Source of the DNA: Paracoccus sp041927875
GTDB taxonomy: Bacteria; Pseudomonadota; Alphaproteobacteria; Rhodobacterales; Rhodobacteraceae
Assembly (NCBI RefSeq): GCF_041927875.1
Contig: NZ_JBHFHN010000001.1
Strand: one strand, 5' to 3'
Length of the DNA stretch: 64,000 nucleotides
A program made the translations under genes and the position numbers. The notes below the pieces were generated by a model. It made no database searches and was not told the DNA's origin. It saw only the letters and a program-made list of their open reading frames with translations. Below are positions 8,696 to 16,902 of this stretch, one piece after another (positions within the stretch are counted from its first letter, which is position 1; the number at the start of each line of letters is the position of its first letter).

Positions 8696-9482
8696 TCCCG
8701 ACATCTGGCCCGAGGGCGTGGCGCTGCACGCCCTTGGCACGGTCGACAGCACGATGGCCGAGGCCGCGCGCCTGGCCCCGCATCTGACCCGCCCGACCTG
8801 GGTTCTGGCCGAGCGTCAGACCGCCGGTCGGGGGCGGCGCGGGCGGGCCTGGACGGATCCGCCGGGCAATCTGGCCGCGACCTTGGTGCTGCATCCGGCG
8901 GGGCAACCGGCGGATGTGGCGCTCTATTCCTTTGTTGCGGCGCTTGCGGCCTTTGACGCGCTGCGCGACGTGGCCGGGCCATCGGCGCGGCTGGCGATCA
9001 AATGGCCCAACGATATCCTGCTGAACGATGGCAAGCTGGTCGGTATCCTGCTGGAGGCGACAGGCACGCCGATCCCCGGTCAGCGCCCCGCCATCGCCAT
9101 CGGTTTCGGCATCAATCTGGAACAGGCCCCGCCGCCCTCGGTGATCGAGCCGGGCGCGCAGCCTGCCGTCAGTCTGGCGGGCGAATGCGGCATCCGCATC
9201 ACCCCGCGCGACTTCATCACCTATCTCGCCCGCGCTTTCGACCGCTGGCAGGCGCGCGTGACGGCCGAAGGCTTCGCCCCCGTGCGCGAGGCGTGGCTGG
9301 CCCGCGCCGCGCGCCTGGGCCAACAGGTCCGCGCCCGGCTGATGAGTGGCGAGGAAACCGGGATCTTTGAAACCATCGACCCGTCGGGCGCGCTGATCCT
9401 GCGGCGCGACGACGGGCGGCGGGTGACCATTGCCGCGGCGGATGTGTTCTTTGCCCGCCCGGCGGATGCGGTGGGGGGCTGA
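8685..9482 (+). CDS. birA: Biotin-[acetyl-CoA-carboxylase] ligase (BirA, ligase-only form)
   Basis: Attaches biotin to the lysine of biotin carboxyl carrier domains through biotinyl-5'-AMP. Ligase signatures are present: the adenylate-binding loop GRGRRGRAW (about residues 48-56) and KWPNDIL (from residue 106). The N-terminal winged-helix repressor domain of bifunctional BirA is absent, so this enzyme should not regulate biotin genes. No ATG fits; the TTG at 8685, inside the last codons of nuoN and preceded by GGCGGAA, gives about 265 residues and is the most likely start. A birA homologue directly after nuoN is the known order in Paracoccus. The overlap implies coupling to complex I expression. 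Confidence 0.93.
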   Translation: MSADPDIWPEGVALHALGTVDSTMAEAARLAPHLTRPTWVLAERQTAGRGRRGRAWTDPPGNLAATLVLHPAGQPADVALYSFVAALAAFDALRDVAGPSARLAIKWPNDILLNDGKLVGILLEATGTPIPGQRPAIAIGFGINLEQAPPPSVIEPGAQPAVSLAGECGIRITPRDFITYLARAFDRWQARVTAEGFAPVREAWLARAARLGQQVRARLMSGEETGIFETIDPSGALILRRDDGRRVTIAAADVFFARPADAVGG

Positions 9483-9483
9483 T

Positions 9484-10263
9484 ATGCTGTTGTGCATCGA
9501 CTGCGGCAATACCAACACGGTCTTTGCGATCTGGGACGGCGCGCAGGTGCAGGCCACCTGGCGCATCGCCACCGATCACCGCCGCACGGCGGATGAATAT
9601 TTCGTCTGGCTGACCACGCTGATGCGGCTGAAGGGGATCGAGGGGCAGATCGGCGCCGCCATCATCAGCTCGACCGCGCCGCGCGTCGTGTTCAACCTGC
9701 GGGTGCTGTGCAACCGCTATTTCGACTGCCGCCCGCTGGTCGTCGGCAAGCCCGATTGCGCGCTGCCGGTCGCGCCGCGCGTCGATCAGGGCGCCACGGT
9801 CGGGCCGGACCGGCTGGTCAATACGGTGGCGGGTTTCGACCGTCACGGCGGCGATCTGATCCTGGTCGATTTCGGCACCGCCACCACCTTTGACGTGGTG
9901 GATGTCGACGGCGCCTATATCGGCGGGGTCATCGCGCCCGGAGTCAACCTGTCGCTCGAGGCGCTGCACAATGGCGCGGCCAGCCTGCCGCATGTCGATG
10001 TGACCCGCCCCGACCGGGTGATCGGCACCAATACCGTCACCTGTATTCAATCCGGCGTCTATTGGGGCTATATTGGACTGGTCGAGGGCATCGTCGCCCG
10101 CATCCGGGCCGAGCGCGCCCGCCCGATGAAGGTCATCGGAACCGGCGGCCTGGCGCCGTTGTTCGAACAGGGAACCCAGATCTTCGATTCCGTCGAGGAC
10201 GATCTGACCATTCACGGTCTGGTGCTGATCCACGACCACAACATCGCATTGGAAACCGCATGA
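9484..10263 (+). CDS. coaX: Type III pantothenate kinase (CoaX)
   Basis: Catalyses the ATP-dependent phosphorylation of pantothenate, the first step of coenzyme A synthesis. The 259-residue protein belongs to the ASKHA fold: the N-terminal phosphate-1 motif is IDCGNTNTVFAIW, the GPDRLVN segment is conserved, and the second phosphate motif DFGTATTFDVV starts near residue 129. The type III enzyme needs a monovalent cation and is not feedback-inhibited by CoA, which is family knowledge. The ATG at 9484 lies one base after the birA stop. The frame is open further upstream, but this start gives the canonical N-terminus. The stop overlaps the rnj start (ATGA). Confidence 0.96.
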   Translation: MLLCIDCGNTNTVFAIWDGAQVQATWRIATDHRRTADEYFVWLTTLMRLKGIEGQIGAAIISSTAPRVVFNLRVLCNRYFDCRPLVVGKPDCALPVAPRVDQGATVGPDRLVNTVAGFDRHGGDLILVDFGTATTFDVVDVDGAYIGGVIAPGVNLSLEALHNGAASLPHVDVTRPDRVIGTNTVTCIQSGVYWGYIGLVEGIVARIRAERARPMKVIGTGGLAPLFEQGTQIFDSVEDDLTIHGLVLIHDHNIALETA

Positions 10264-11936
10264 GCGACCGTCTGATCTTTCTGCCCCTGGGGGGTGCCGG
10301 CGAAATCGGCATGAACTGCTATGTCTTCGGGCATGGCGCGCCGGGGCGGGAACGGCTGATCGTCGTCGATCTGGGCGTGACCTTCCCCGACATGGACACC
10401 ACCCCCGGCGTCGATCTGATCATGCCTGACATCGACTGGCTGGCGCAGAATGCCGACCGGATCGAGGGCATCTTCATCACCCACGGACATGAGGATCACA
10501 TCGGCGCGCTTGGCCATCTGTGGGGCCGCCTGAAAGCCCCCGTCCACTGCCGCCGCTTCACCGCCGCCCTGGCCCGCGCCAAGATGGACGAAGCCGGGCA
10601 TCCGCTGGACGTCATCCATGTGCATGAGGCCCGCCCCGAGGTCATCACCTGCGGCCCGTTCAAGGTGCAGTTCGTCCCGATATCGCATTCGATCCCCGAA
10701 AGCTCGGGTCTGATCATCGACAGCGATCTGGGCCGGATCGTGCATACCGGCGATTTCAAGCTGGATGGCAGCCCGGTGGTGGGCGAGGCCTTCGATGCGC
10801 AGCTGTGGCATGACATTGCCCGCGAAAAGGGCGGGGTGGATGTGCTGACCTGCGATTCCACCAACGTCTTTTCGCCCTTGCCGGGGCGGTCGGAATCGGT
10901 GCTGGCCGGGCCGCTGCGCGATTTCGTGGCCGCGCAAAAGGGCATGGTGGTGGCCACGACCTTCGCCTCGAACGTGGCCCGGCTGAAGACGCTGGCCGAG
11001 GCCGGACATGCCGCGGGCCGGTCGGTCTGCATGCTGGGCCGGGCGATGCGCAAGATGCTGACGGCGGCGGTGGAGACCGGCGTGCTGTCCAGCTTTCCCC
11101 CCGTCATCGGCCCCGAGGATGCCGCCCAGGTGCCGCGCGAAAGCCTGATGCTGATCGTCACCGGCAGCCAGGGCGAACGCCGCGCCGCATCCGCGCAACT
11201 GTCGCGCGGCCGCTATCTGGGGCTTGAGATGAAAGAGGGCGACACCTTCCTGTTCTCGTCCAAGACCATCCCCGGCAATGAGCGCGACGTGATCCGCATC
11301 ATGAACGCCTTTTCGGAAATGGGCGTGGACATCATGACCGACAATGGCGGCATGTATCACGTCTCGGGCCATGCCAACCGCCCTGATCTTGAGGCGATGC
11401 ACGATCTGATGAAGCCGCGCATCCTGATCCCGATGCATGGCGAACACATGCATCTGCGCGAACATGCGCGGATGGCGATGGCCAAGGGCATCGCCTCGGA
11501 TGTGATCACCAATGGCATGATGGTCGATCTGGCGGGCGAGAGGCCGCGCGTCGTCGAACATGTCGAGACCGGGCGGACCTATCTGGATGGGACGGTGCTG
11601 ATCGGCGCGCTGGAGGGCGTGGTGCGCGACCGCATCCGCATGGCGCTGAACGGTCATGTCAGCGTGTCGATCATCATCGACGAGGACGACCGCCCGCTGG
11701 GTGACGCCTGGGTGGAGGCCATGGGCCTGGCGCCCACCGGCCGCAACGGGCAACCGCTGGAACAGATGATCGAGGCCGAACTGGCCGAGTTCCTGGACAG
11801 CGCCGGTGACAAGGTGCTGCTGAACGACGACCGTCTGGCGGAATCGGTGCGCCGGATCGTGCGTCAGGTCTCGATGGAGGAGATCGGCAAGAAGCCCGAG
11901 GTCGAGGTCATCACCAGCCGTCTGGTCGCGGACTAG
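10260..11936 (+). CDS. rnj: Ribonuclease J
   Basis: Zinc-dependent beta-CASP metallo-beta-lactamase ribonuclease with endonuclease and 5'-to-3' exonuclease activities, involved in rRNA maturation and mRNA turnover in alphaproteobacteria. The 558-residue protein starts with FLPLGGAGEIGMNCY. The metal-binding motif THGHEDHIGAL carries His75, His77, Asp79 and His80, further ligands lie in VHTGDFK, and the C-terminal HGEHMHL motif is also visible. The start overlaps the coaX stop (ATGA), making nuoN-birA-coaX-rnj one continuous transcription unit by sequence. Two G+C-rich imperfect hairpins follow between 11975 and 12077. Confidence 0.96.
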   Translation: MSDRLIFLPLGGAGEIGMNCYVFGHGAPGRERLIVVDLGVTFPDMDTTPGVDLIMPDIDWLAQNADRIEGIFITHGHEDHIGALGHLWGRLKAPVHCRRFTAALARAKMDEAGHPLDVIHVHEARPEVITCGPFKVQFVPISHSIPESSGLIIDSDLGRIVHTGDFKLDGSPVVGEAFDAQLWHDIAREKGGVDVLTCDSTNVFSPLPGRSESVLAGPLRDFVAAQKGMVVATTFASNVARLKTLAEAGHAAGRSVCMLGRAMRKMLTAAVETGVLSSFPPVIGPEDAAQVPRESLMLIVTGSQGERRAASAQLSRGRYLGLEMKEGDTFLFSSKTIPGNERDVIRIMNAFSEMGVDIMTDNGGMYHVSGHANRPDLEAMHDLMKPRILIPMHGEHMHLREHARMAMAKGIASDVITNGMMVDLAGERPRVVEHVETGRTYLDGTVLIGALEGVVRDRIRMALNGHVSVSIIIDEDDRPLGDAWVEAMGLAPTGRNGQPLEQMIEAELAEFLDSAGDKVLLNDDRLAESVRRIVRQVSMEEIGKKPEVEVITSRLVAD

Positions 11937-12051
11937 GCCCGACGCGGGGCGCGCGGGCCGGGTCGGGCGCAGAAGCGGGCGGCCACCAGGCCCGCCCAAC
12001 CGCATCTGCAAGCGGGTTGGCGACCGGGGTGTCGCATGACGATCACGAAAG

Positions 12052-12077
12052 ACGGGCGGCCCCTTGGGACCGCCCGT
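12052..12077 (-). terminator. Intrinsic terminator for ppk2 (possibly bidirectional)
   Basis: An 8-bp perfect stem, ACGGGCGG (12052-12059) with CCGCCCGT (12070-12077), encloses a 10-nt loop that can itself pair CCC with GGG. It begins 8 nt beyond the ppk2 stop. Read on the minus strand, the stem is followed by CTTTCGT, a weak T-tract; read on plus it lies after rnj and could end that transcript too. Confidence 0.65.
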
Positions 12078-12084
12078 TCCTGTC

Positions 12085-13248
12085 TCAGCCCTTGGTGGCG
12101 GGCGTGGCGGCTGGCTTGGCCGCCGAACCGGCCCCCGGTTTTGCCGCCGATTTTGCAGCCGGTTTTGCCGCCTCGGATTTCGCCGCAGCGGGTTTCGTCG
12201 CAGCATTGGCCTTGCGCGCCGGGGCGGCCTTGCGGACCTCGGGGTGCAGCGCCGCGCCCAGGATGTGATCGGCATGATGCACGACATGGCTGGCATGACC
12301 GACGATCAGCGGATCGGGGCTGCCGACCAGCTCGACATCCTTGTCGGGATAATCCAGCGAGGCCAGGAAATGCTTCATGCAGTTCAGCCGGGCACGCTTC
12401 TTGTCGTTCGACTTGACGATGGTCCAGGGCGCATCGGCGGTGTCGGTGTAAAAGAACATCGCCTCTTTCGCCTCGGTATAGTCGTCCCATTTGTCCAGGC
12501 TCGCCTTGTCAATGGGCGACAGTTTCCACTGTTTCAGCGGGTCGGTCTCGCGTGCCTTGAAGCGGCGGCGCTGTTCGTCGCGGGTAACCGAGAACCAGTA
12601 TTTGTAAAGCCGGATGCCGGACCGCACCAGCATCCGTTCAAACTCGGGCGCCTGGCGCATGAATTCAAGGTATTCGGTGGGGGTGCAAAAGCCCATCACC
12701 CGTTCCACGCCGGCGCGGTTATACCAGGACCGGTCATAGAAAACCATCTCGCCCGCGGTGGGCAAGTGGTTGACATAGCGTTGGAAATACCACTGGCCGC
12801 GCTCCTGGTCGGTGGGCTTCTGCAAGGCCACCACACGCGCCAGACGCGGGTTCAGGTGTTCGTTGAACCGCTTGATCGTCCCGCCCTTGCCAGCCGCGTC
12901 GCGGCCCTCGAACAGGATCACGAACTTCTGGCCGGTTTCCTGCGCCCAAAGCTGCACCTTCAGCAATTCGGCCTGAAGGCGGGCCTTTTCGGCCTCATAG
13001 GGGGCGCGGCCCAGCCGATGCGCATAGGGGTAGCGACCGGATTCGAAACTTTGGCGGATCTGGTTGGCGTCAAGGCGGGGAAAGGCGCGGGGGCCTTCGC
13101 TGGCCGGGGCCTCGCCGGTCTGCCCCGCACCGCTGGCGACGGGTTCGGCCGTCCGGGCTGCCGTCTTGGCCGCGCCCGCCTTGTCTGCCGCCGCTTTATC
13201 TGCCGCAGCCTTGTCCACCGAGGAGCGGGGCGTTTCTGTCTCGGTCAT
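12085..13248 (-). CDS. ppk2: Polyphosphate kinase 2 (PPK2 family) with lysine/alanine-rich tails
   Basis: Transfers phosphate between polyphosphate and nucleoside diphosphates; class I PPK2 enzymes mainly make ATP or GTP from polyP. The core contains Walker A EGRDAAGKGGT (about residues 114-124), the Walker B-like FYDRSWYNRAGVERVMGF with Asp172, and the lid arginines in RRRFKARETDPLKQWKLSP. Two flanking regions are unusual: residues 10-55 with DKAAADKAAADKAGAAKTAA, and residues 339-387, a Lys/Ala/Pro tail resembling histone H1 C-termini. The ATG at 13248 follows GGGAGAGG; a much longer open frame upstream is rejected. The promoter region carries an FNR-type box, suggesting oxygen control. Confidence 0.95.
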   Translation of the reverse strand: MTETETPRSSVDKAAADKAAADKAGAAKTAARTAEPVASGAGQTGEAPASEGPRAFPRLDANQIRQSFESGRYPYAHRLGRAPYEAEKARLQAELLKVQLWAQETGQKFVILFEGRDAAGKGGTIKRFNEHLNPRLARVVALQKPTDQERGQWYFQRYVNHLPTAGEMVFYDRSWYNRAGVERVMGFCTPTEYLEFMRQAPEFERMLVRSGIRLYKYWFSVTRDEQRRRFKARETDPLKQWKLSPIDKASLDKWDDYTEAKEAMFFYTDTADAPWTIVKSNDKKRARLNCMKHFLASLDYPDKDVELVGSPDPLIVGHASHVVHHADHILGAALHPEVRKAAPARKANAATKPAAAKSEAAKPAAKSAAKPGAGSAAKPAATPATKG

Positions 13249-13286
13249 CGTCAAACCTCTCCCTTTCACGCAAACGATCTGCGCCT

Positions 13287-13328
13287 TGCCTAGCGCGGCG
13301 GGGCGCCTTGTGCTTTGATACGCATCAA
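13287..13328 (-). promoter_or_regulatory. FNR/FnrL box with matching -10 element upstream of ppk2
   Basis: TTGATACGCATCAA at 13315-13328 is a perfect match to the FNR consensus TTGAT-N4-ATCAA. On the minus strand it is followed, after 22 nt, by TAGGCA at 13292-13287, which places the box centre at -41.5 if TAGGCA is the -10 hexamer. This is the class II activation geometry and is identical to the hemA promoter in this window. The same box centre lies about 42 nt upstream of the divergent GST-like start codon, where a bound regulator could also act. Binding itself is inference from the sequence match. Confidence 0.75.
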
Positions 13329-13362
13329 CAAACTGACAGAGAACCGCAATAATCGGGAAAAA

Positions 13363-14010
13363 ATGCCTATGATCACGCTTTATGGCTGCTATCGCTCGCG
13401 CGCCAGCCGGAACCTGTGGCTGCTGGAGGAACTGGGGCGCGACGTGGCCCATGTGCCGGTGGTGCAGCGTTACCGCATCAGCGACGATCAGGCGGCGCGG
13501 ATGCTGCACACCGCCCATCCCGATTATCTGGCGATCACCGCCACCGGCGCGATCCCGGCACTGGTCGATGGCGACCTGGTGCTGACGGAATCGCTGGCGA
13601 TCAACCTGCATCTGGCCGAGGGCAGCCCGCTTGGCCCGCGCGACGCCGCCGAGCGCGCGCAGATGATCGCCGCCGCGCTTTACGCCGCCACCGCGCTTGA
13701 GGATCACACGCTGGCCATCCAGATGGCCTATGGCGCGGGGCAGGGCGATGGTGCGGCCGTCACCGAAGCCGTCGATCGCCTGCGCCGCCCGCTGGCGGTG
13801 ATCGAGGCGCAACTGGCCCGCCATGGCCACCCGGTCGGCGGGCGCTTCACCGTGGCCGACATCAACCTGGCCGAGGTGCTGCGCTACGCCCAGCCCCATG
13901 CGGCGCTGTGGGCGGATTACCCCGCCACCCGCGACTGGCTGGCCGCCTGCCAATCCCGCCCCGCCTTCCGCGCCATGTGGGCCGCGCGTGAGGCCGAGCT
14001 TCTGGCCTGA
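13363..14010 (+). CDS. Glutathione S-transferase family protein
   Basis: A 215-residue two-domain protein. The N-terminal thioredoxin-like part reads MITLYGCYRSRASRNLWLLE and contains the GAIPALVDGDLVLTESLAI segment with the cis-proline and the Glu-Ser pair that bind the glutathione gamma-glutamyl group. The C-terminal helical domain has the FTVADINLAEVLRYA capping motif. The substrate is unknown; roles in detoxification or stereospecific cleavage are typical for proteobacterial GSTs. ATGs at 13363 and 13369 are both possible, with GGGA at 13355-13358; the second would give the classical MITLYG N-terminus. Divergent from ppk2 and downstream of the FNR box. Confidence 0.88.
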   Translation: MPMITLYGCYRSRASRNLWLLEELGRDVAHVPVVQRYRISDDQAARMLHTAHPDYLAITATGAIPALVDGDLVLTESLAINLHLAEGSPLGPRDAAERAQMIAAALYAATALEDHTLAIQMAYGAGQGDGAAVTEAVDRLRRPLAVIEAQLARHGHPVGGRFTVADINLAEVLRYAQPHAALWADYPATRDWLAACQSRPAFRAMWAAREAELLA

Positions 14011-14029
14011 CTTGAAATCCGCGCTGAAA

Positions 14030-14045
14030 TGTATATTGTAATACA
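14030..14045 (+). promoter_or_regulatory. Palindromic operator of the phd-doc operon
   Basis: TGTAT (14030-14034) and ATACA (14041-14045) form a 5-bp inverted repeat around ATTGTA, in an A+T-rich stretch 25 nt upstream of the antitoxin start. Phd-type antitoxins bind short palindromes overlapping their own promoter, and the toxin modulates that repression. The placement and composition fit such an autoregulatory operator. Confidence 0.6.
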
Positions 14046-14069
14046 CAATGCAAGATCAAAGGCCGCGCC

Positions 14070-14315
14070 ATGACCCGTCTTCTGACCAACCATATCGCCA
14101 CCATGACCGAACTGCGCGAACCCCATAAGGTGCTTGAACGCTCGGGCGGCAAGCCGGTGGCGATCCTGAAGAACTCGGCCCTGGTCGGCTATCTGGTGCC
14201 CGCCGAGGCGACCGAGACCGATCACCGCGTCGCCACCCGCGAGGAAGTGCTGGAAAGCCTGCGGCGCACCCGCGCGCGGTCGCAGCCGGTTCTTGATTAC
14301 CTGCGCGACAAATGA
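14070..14315 (+). CDS. Phd/YefM-type antitoxin
   Basis: An 81-residue protein with the Phd fold: an N-terminal beta-alpha DNA-binding region (TMTELREPHKVLERSGGKPVAILKNS, written in two parts here: TMTELREPHKVLERSG then GKPVAILKNS, about residues 11-36), the LVGYLVPAEA strand and a charged C-terminal helix that would insert into the toxin. It neutralises the toxin encoded immediately downstream and should repress the operon at the palindrome 25 nt upstream. Its stop overlaps the toxin start as ATGA, the usual coupling that keeps antitoxin in excess. Confidence 0.88.
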   Translation: MTRLLTNHIATMTELREPHKVLERSGGKPVAILKNSALVGYLVPAEATETDHRVATREEVLESLRRTRARSQPVLDYLRDK

Positions 14316-14695
14316 GCCTGCGACTTCTGGATGTCGACCTGGTGGTCCTGATCCACGATCAGGTTCTGAACCCCGGCGAGTTGCAGGGGCTGGCGCGCGA
14401 CAAATCGCTGGCCGGGGCCTTGTCGCGGGTCGAAAACCGGCTGGCTTACGGGATGGTGGGCGATGCCTTTGATCTGGCGGCGCTTTACGCAATGGCGATC
14501 GCGCAGGGCCATTGCTTCAACGACGCCAACAAGCGCACGGCCTTTCGCGCGCTGCATGTCTGCCTGGACATGAACGGCATCGACCTGCCCGATGTCGCCG
14601 ATGAGGTTCTGGGCGACCGCATCATCGCCCTTGCCCAAGGCCAGATCGACGATGGCGACCTGGCCGAATGGCTGCGCGACCTGGCGCCGCGTTAG
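14312..14695 (+). CDS. doc: Doc-type (death-on-curing, Fic fold) toxin
   Basis: A 127-residue Fic-fold toxin. The catalytic motif HCFNDANKR (His67, Phe69, Asp71, Asn73, Lys74, Arg75) matches the Doc consensus HxFx(D/N)(A/G)NKR, in which Lys replaces the Gly of AMPylating Fic enzymes. Doc from phage P1 phosphorylates elongation factor Tu and halts translation; this is known for the family and inferred here. All motif residues are intact, so the toxin is probably active. It lies in a short chromosomal module between the GST-like gene and parE, without any mobile-element gene nearby. Confidence 0.92.
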   Translation: MSLRLLDVDLVVLIHDQVLNPGELQGLARDKSLAGALSRVENRLAYGMVGDAFDLAALYAMAIAQGHCFNDANKRTAFRALHVCLDMNGIDLPDVADEVLGDRIIALAQGQIDDGDLAEWLRDLAPR

Positions 14696-14710
14696 GGGCG
14701 GCTTGCCGAC

Positions 14711-14740
14711 TTGCACCCGCACCGCGCGGCGTGGTCTAAT
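14711..14740 (+). promoter_or_regulatory. Probable sigma-70 promoter of parE
   Basis: TTGCAC (14711-14716) and TCTAAT (14735-14740) are separated by 18 nt and lie 30 nt upstream of the parE start. Both hexamers resemble the -35 and -10 consensus. Start-site mapping has not been done, so this rests on sequence match and position only. Confidence 0.5.
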
Positions 14741-14770
14741 GCCCCCTCACAAGAACCATAAGAGCAGATC

Positions 14771-16720
14771 ATGGCCGACGACCTTTTGTCCCCCGCGCAG
14801 GAAACCTATGACGCCTCATCCATCGAGGTGCTTGAGGGGCTTGAGCCGGTGCGCAAGCGGCCCGGCATGTATATCGGCGGCACCGACGAACGCGCGCTGC
14901 ATCATCTGGTGGCCGAGATCCTGGACAATGCGATGGACGAGGCCGTCGCCGGTCACGCCAGCCGCATCGAGGTCGAGCTGGCCGCCGATTACACCGTCAC
15001 CATCCGCGACAATGGCCGCGGCATTCCCATCGACCCGCACCCGAAGTTCCCCGGCAAATCCGCGCTTGAGGTGATCTTGTGCACGCTGCACGCGGGCGGC
15101 AAGTTCTCGGGCGATGCCTACCAGACCTCGGGCGGGTTGCACGGGGTCGGGGCCTCGGTCGTCAATGCGCTGTCCGACAGCATGGTGGTGCAGGTCGCCC
15201 GCAACCGCGAGCTTTACGAACAGCGGTTCTCGCGCGGGATCCCGCAGGGGCCGGTCGAAAAGATCGGCGCCGCCCCGAACCGGCGCGGCACCAGCGTCAG
15301 CTTTCACGCCGATGAACAGATATTCGGCCACCACCGCTTCCGCCCAGGCCGGATGATGAAGATGGTGCGGTCGAAAGCCTATCTGTTCTCAGGCGTCGAA
15401 ATCCGCTGGAAATCCGAGATCCCCGATGGCGACATGCCGATGGAGGCGACCTTCCATTTCCCCGGCGGGCTGTCCGATTACCTGATCGAGACGCTTGAGG
15501 GTGCGACGACCTATGCCGACCGCCCGTTCGCGGGCAAGGTCGGCTTTCAGGAAAAGTTCGGCGTGCCGGGCAGCGTGGAATGGGCAATCAACTGGACGCC
15601 CGCGCGCGACGGCTTCATCCAGTCCTATTGCAACACCGTCCCCACGCCCGAGGGCGGCACGCATGAGGCGGGCTTCTGGGCCGCGATCCTCAAGGGTATC
15701 CGCGCCCATGGCGAACGCGCCGGCAACAAGAAGGTCGCCAATGTCACCCGCGACGACCTGCTGACCGGCGGCTGCGCCCTGGTGTCCTGCTTCATCCGCG
15801 AACCCGAATTCGTCGGCCAGACCAAGGACCGCCTGGCCACGGTCGAGGCGCAGCGGCTGGTCGAGGGCGCGGTCAAGGACCATTTCGACAACTGGCTGGC
15901 CGCCGATCCGAAATCGGCCGGCGCGATCCTGGATTTCCTGATCCTGCGTGCCGAGGAACGCCTGCGCCGCCGTCAGGAAAAGGAAACGCAGCGCAAATCC
16001 GCCACCAAGCGGCTGCGGCTGCCGGGCAAGCTGGTCGATTGTTCGGCCACCAACCGCGACGGCACCGAATTGTTCATCGTCGAGGGCGACAGCGCCGGTG
16101 GCAGCGCCAAGATGGCGCGCGACCGGGCGAAACAGGCGCTGCTGCCCCTGCGCGGCAAGATCCTGAACGTGCTGGGCGCGGCCAGCTCCAAGCTGGGGCA
16201 GAACCAGGAAATCAACGACCTCTGCCAGGCGCTTGGCGTCGGCATGGGCACCAAGTTCAACGTCGACGATCTGCGCTATGACAAGATCATCATCATGACC
16301 GATGCCGATGTCGACGGCGCCCACATCGCCAGCCTGCTGATGACGTTCTTCTTTACCCAGATGCGGCCCTTGATCGACCGCGGGCATCTGTATCTGGCCT
16401 GCCCGCCGCTGTATCGGCTGACGCAAGGCGCGCAGCGGGTCTATGTCGGGTCGGATGCCGAAAAGGACGATCTGATGGCGGCGGGCCTTGGCGGGCGCGG
16501 CAAGATCGACGTGCAGCGCTTCAAGGGTCTGGGCGAAATGGACGCCAAGGATCTGCGCGACACCACGATGGACCCCAACACCCGCCGCCTGATCCGCGTC
16601 AGCATCGACGACGACCCCGATGCCGGCGATCTGGTCGAACGGCTGATGGGCAAGAAACCCGAACTGCGGTTCGAGTTCATCACCGAGCGCGCCCGCTTCG
16701 TGGAAGAGCTTGACGTCTAG
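14771..16720 (+). CDS. parE: DNA topoisomerase IV subunit B (ParE)
   Basis: ATPase subunit of topoisomerase IV, which with ParC decatenates daughter chromosomes and relaxes supercoils. The GHKL ATP-binding motifs are in order: EILDNAMDEAV, DNGRGIPID and GLHGVGASVVNALS. The TOPRIM domain shows EGDSAGGSA (from residue 438) and the metal-binding DADVDGAHI (from residue 511), followed by RFKGLGEMDAKDL. The 649-residue length and the lack of the C-terminal insertion seen in many GyrB proteins favour ParE. The open frame extends slightly within shadows, but the ATG at 14771 gives the full family N-terminus. It is transcribed alone; pntA starts 182 nt later. Confidence 0.95.
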   Translation: MADDLLSPAQETYDASSIEVLEGLEPVRKRPGMYIGGTDERALHHLVAEILDNAMDEAVAGHASRIEVELAADYTVTIRDNGRGIPIDPHPKFPGKSALEVILCTLHAGGKFSGDAYQTSGGLHGVGASVVNALSDSMVVQVARNRELYEQRFSRGIPQGPVEKIGAAPNRRGTSVSFHADEQIFGHHRFRPGRMMKMVRSKAYLFSGVEIRWKSEIPDGDMPMEATFHFPGGLSDYLIETLEGATTYADRPFAGKVGFQEKFGVPGSVEWAINWTPARDGFIQSYCNTVPTPEGGTHEAGFWAAILKGIRAHGERAGNKKVANVTRDDLLTGGCALVSCFIREPEFVGQTKDRLATVEAQRLVEGAVKDHFDNWLAADPKSAGAILDFLILRAEERLRRRQEKETQRKSATKRLRLPGKLVDCSATNRDGTELFIVEGDSAGGSAKMARDRAKQALLPLRGKILNVLGAASSKLGQNQEINDLCQALGVGMGTKFNVDDLRYDKIIIMTDADVDGAHIASLLMTFFFTQMRPLIDRGHLYLACPPLYRLTQGAQRVYVGSDAEKDDLMAAGLGGRGKIDVQRFKGLGEMDAKDLRDTTMDPNTRRLIRVSIDDDPDAGDLVERLMGKKPELRFEFITERARFVEELDV

Positions 16721-16902
16721 ACCTTTCTGCGGCTGCATCACGTCACGTCCATTCGTCGCAGAACGGCAGGCTGCCGGTTGCCTTGCGCAACAATATTGCG
16801 TGATGATATGGGGGATCAGGCCATTTCGGACCGTCCGCGCGGCGGCCGTCCGGTGCGGTCGGGAACAGCCGCGCGCATCGCGCGAAACGAAAGGGAGACG
16901 CC

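Noticed and set aside
13313..14046. Minus-strand extension of ppk2 to 14046 through the GST gene
   Set aside because: The ATG at 13248 has a strong ribosome-binding site and gives the proper PPK2 length; the extension is antisense to the GST-like gene.
16786..16800. CGCAA-N5-TTGCG inverted repeat between parE and pntA as an operator
   Set aside because: Short arms and no supporting promoter match; left as an unproven palindrome.
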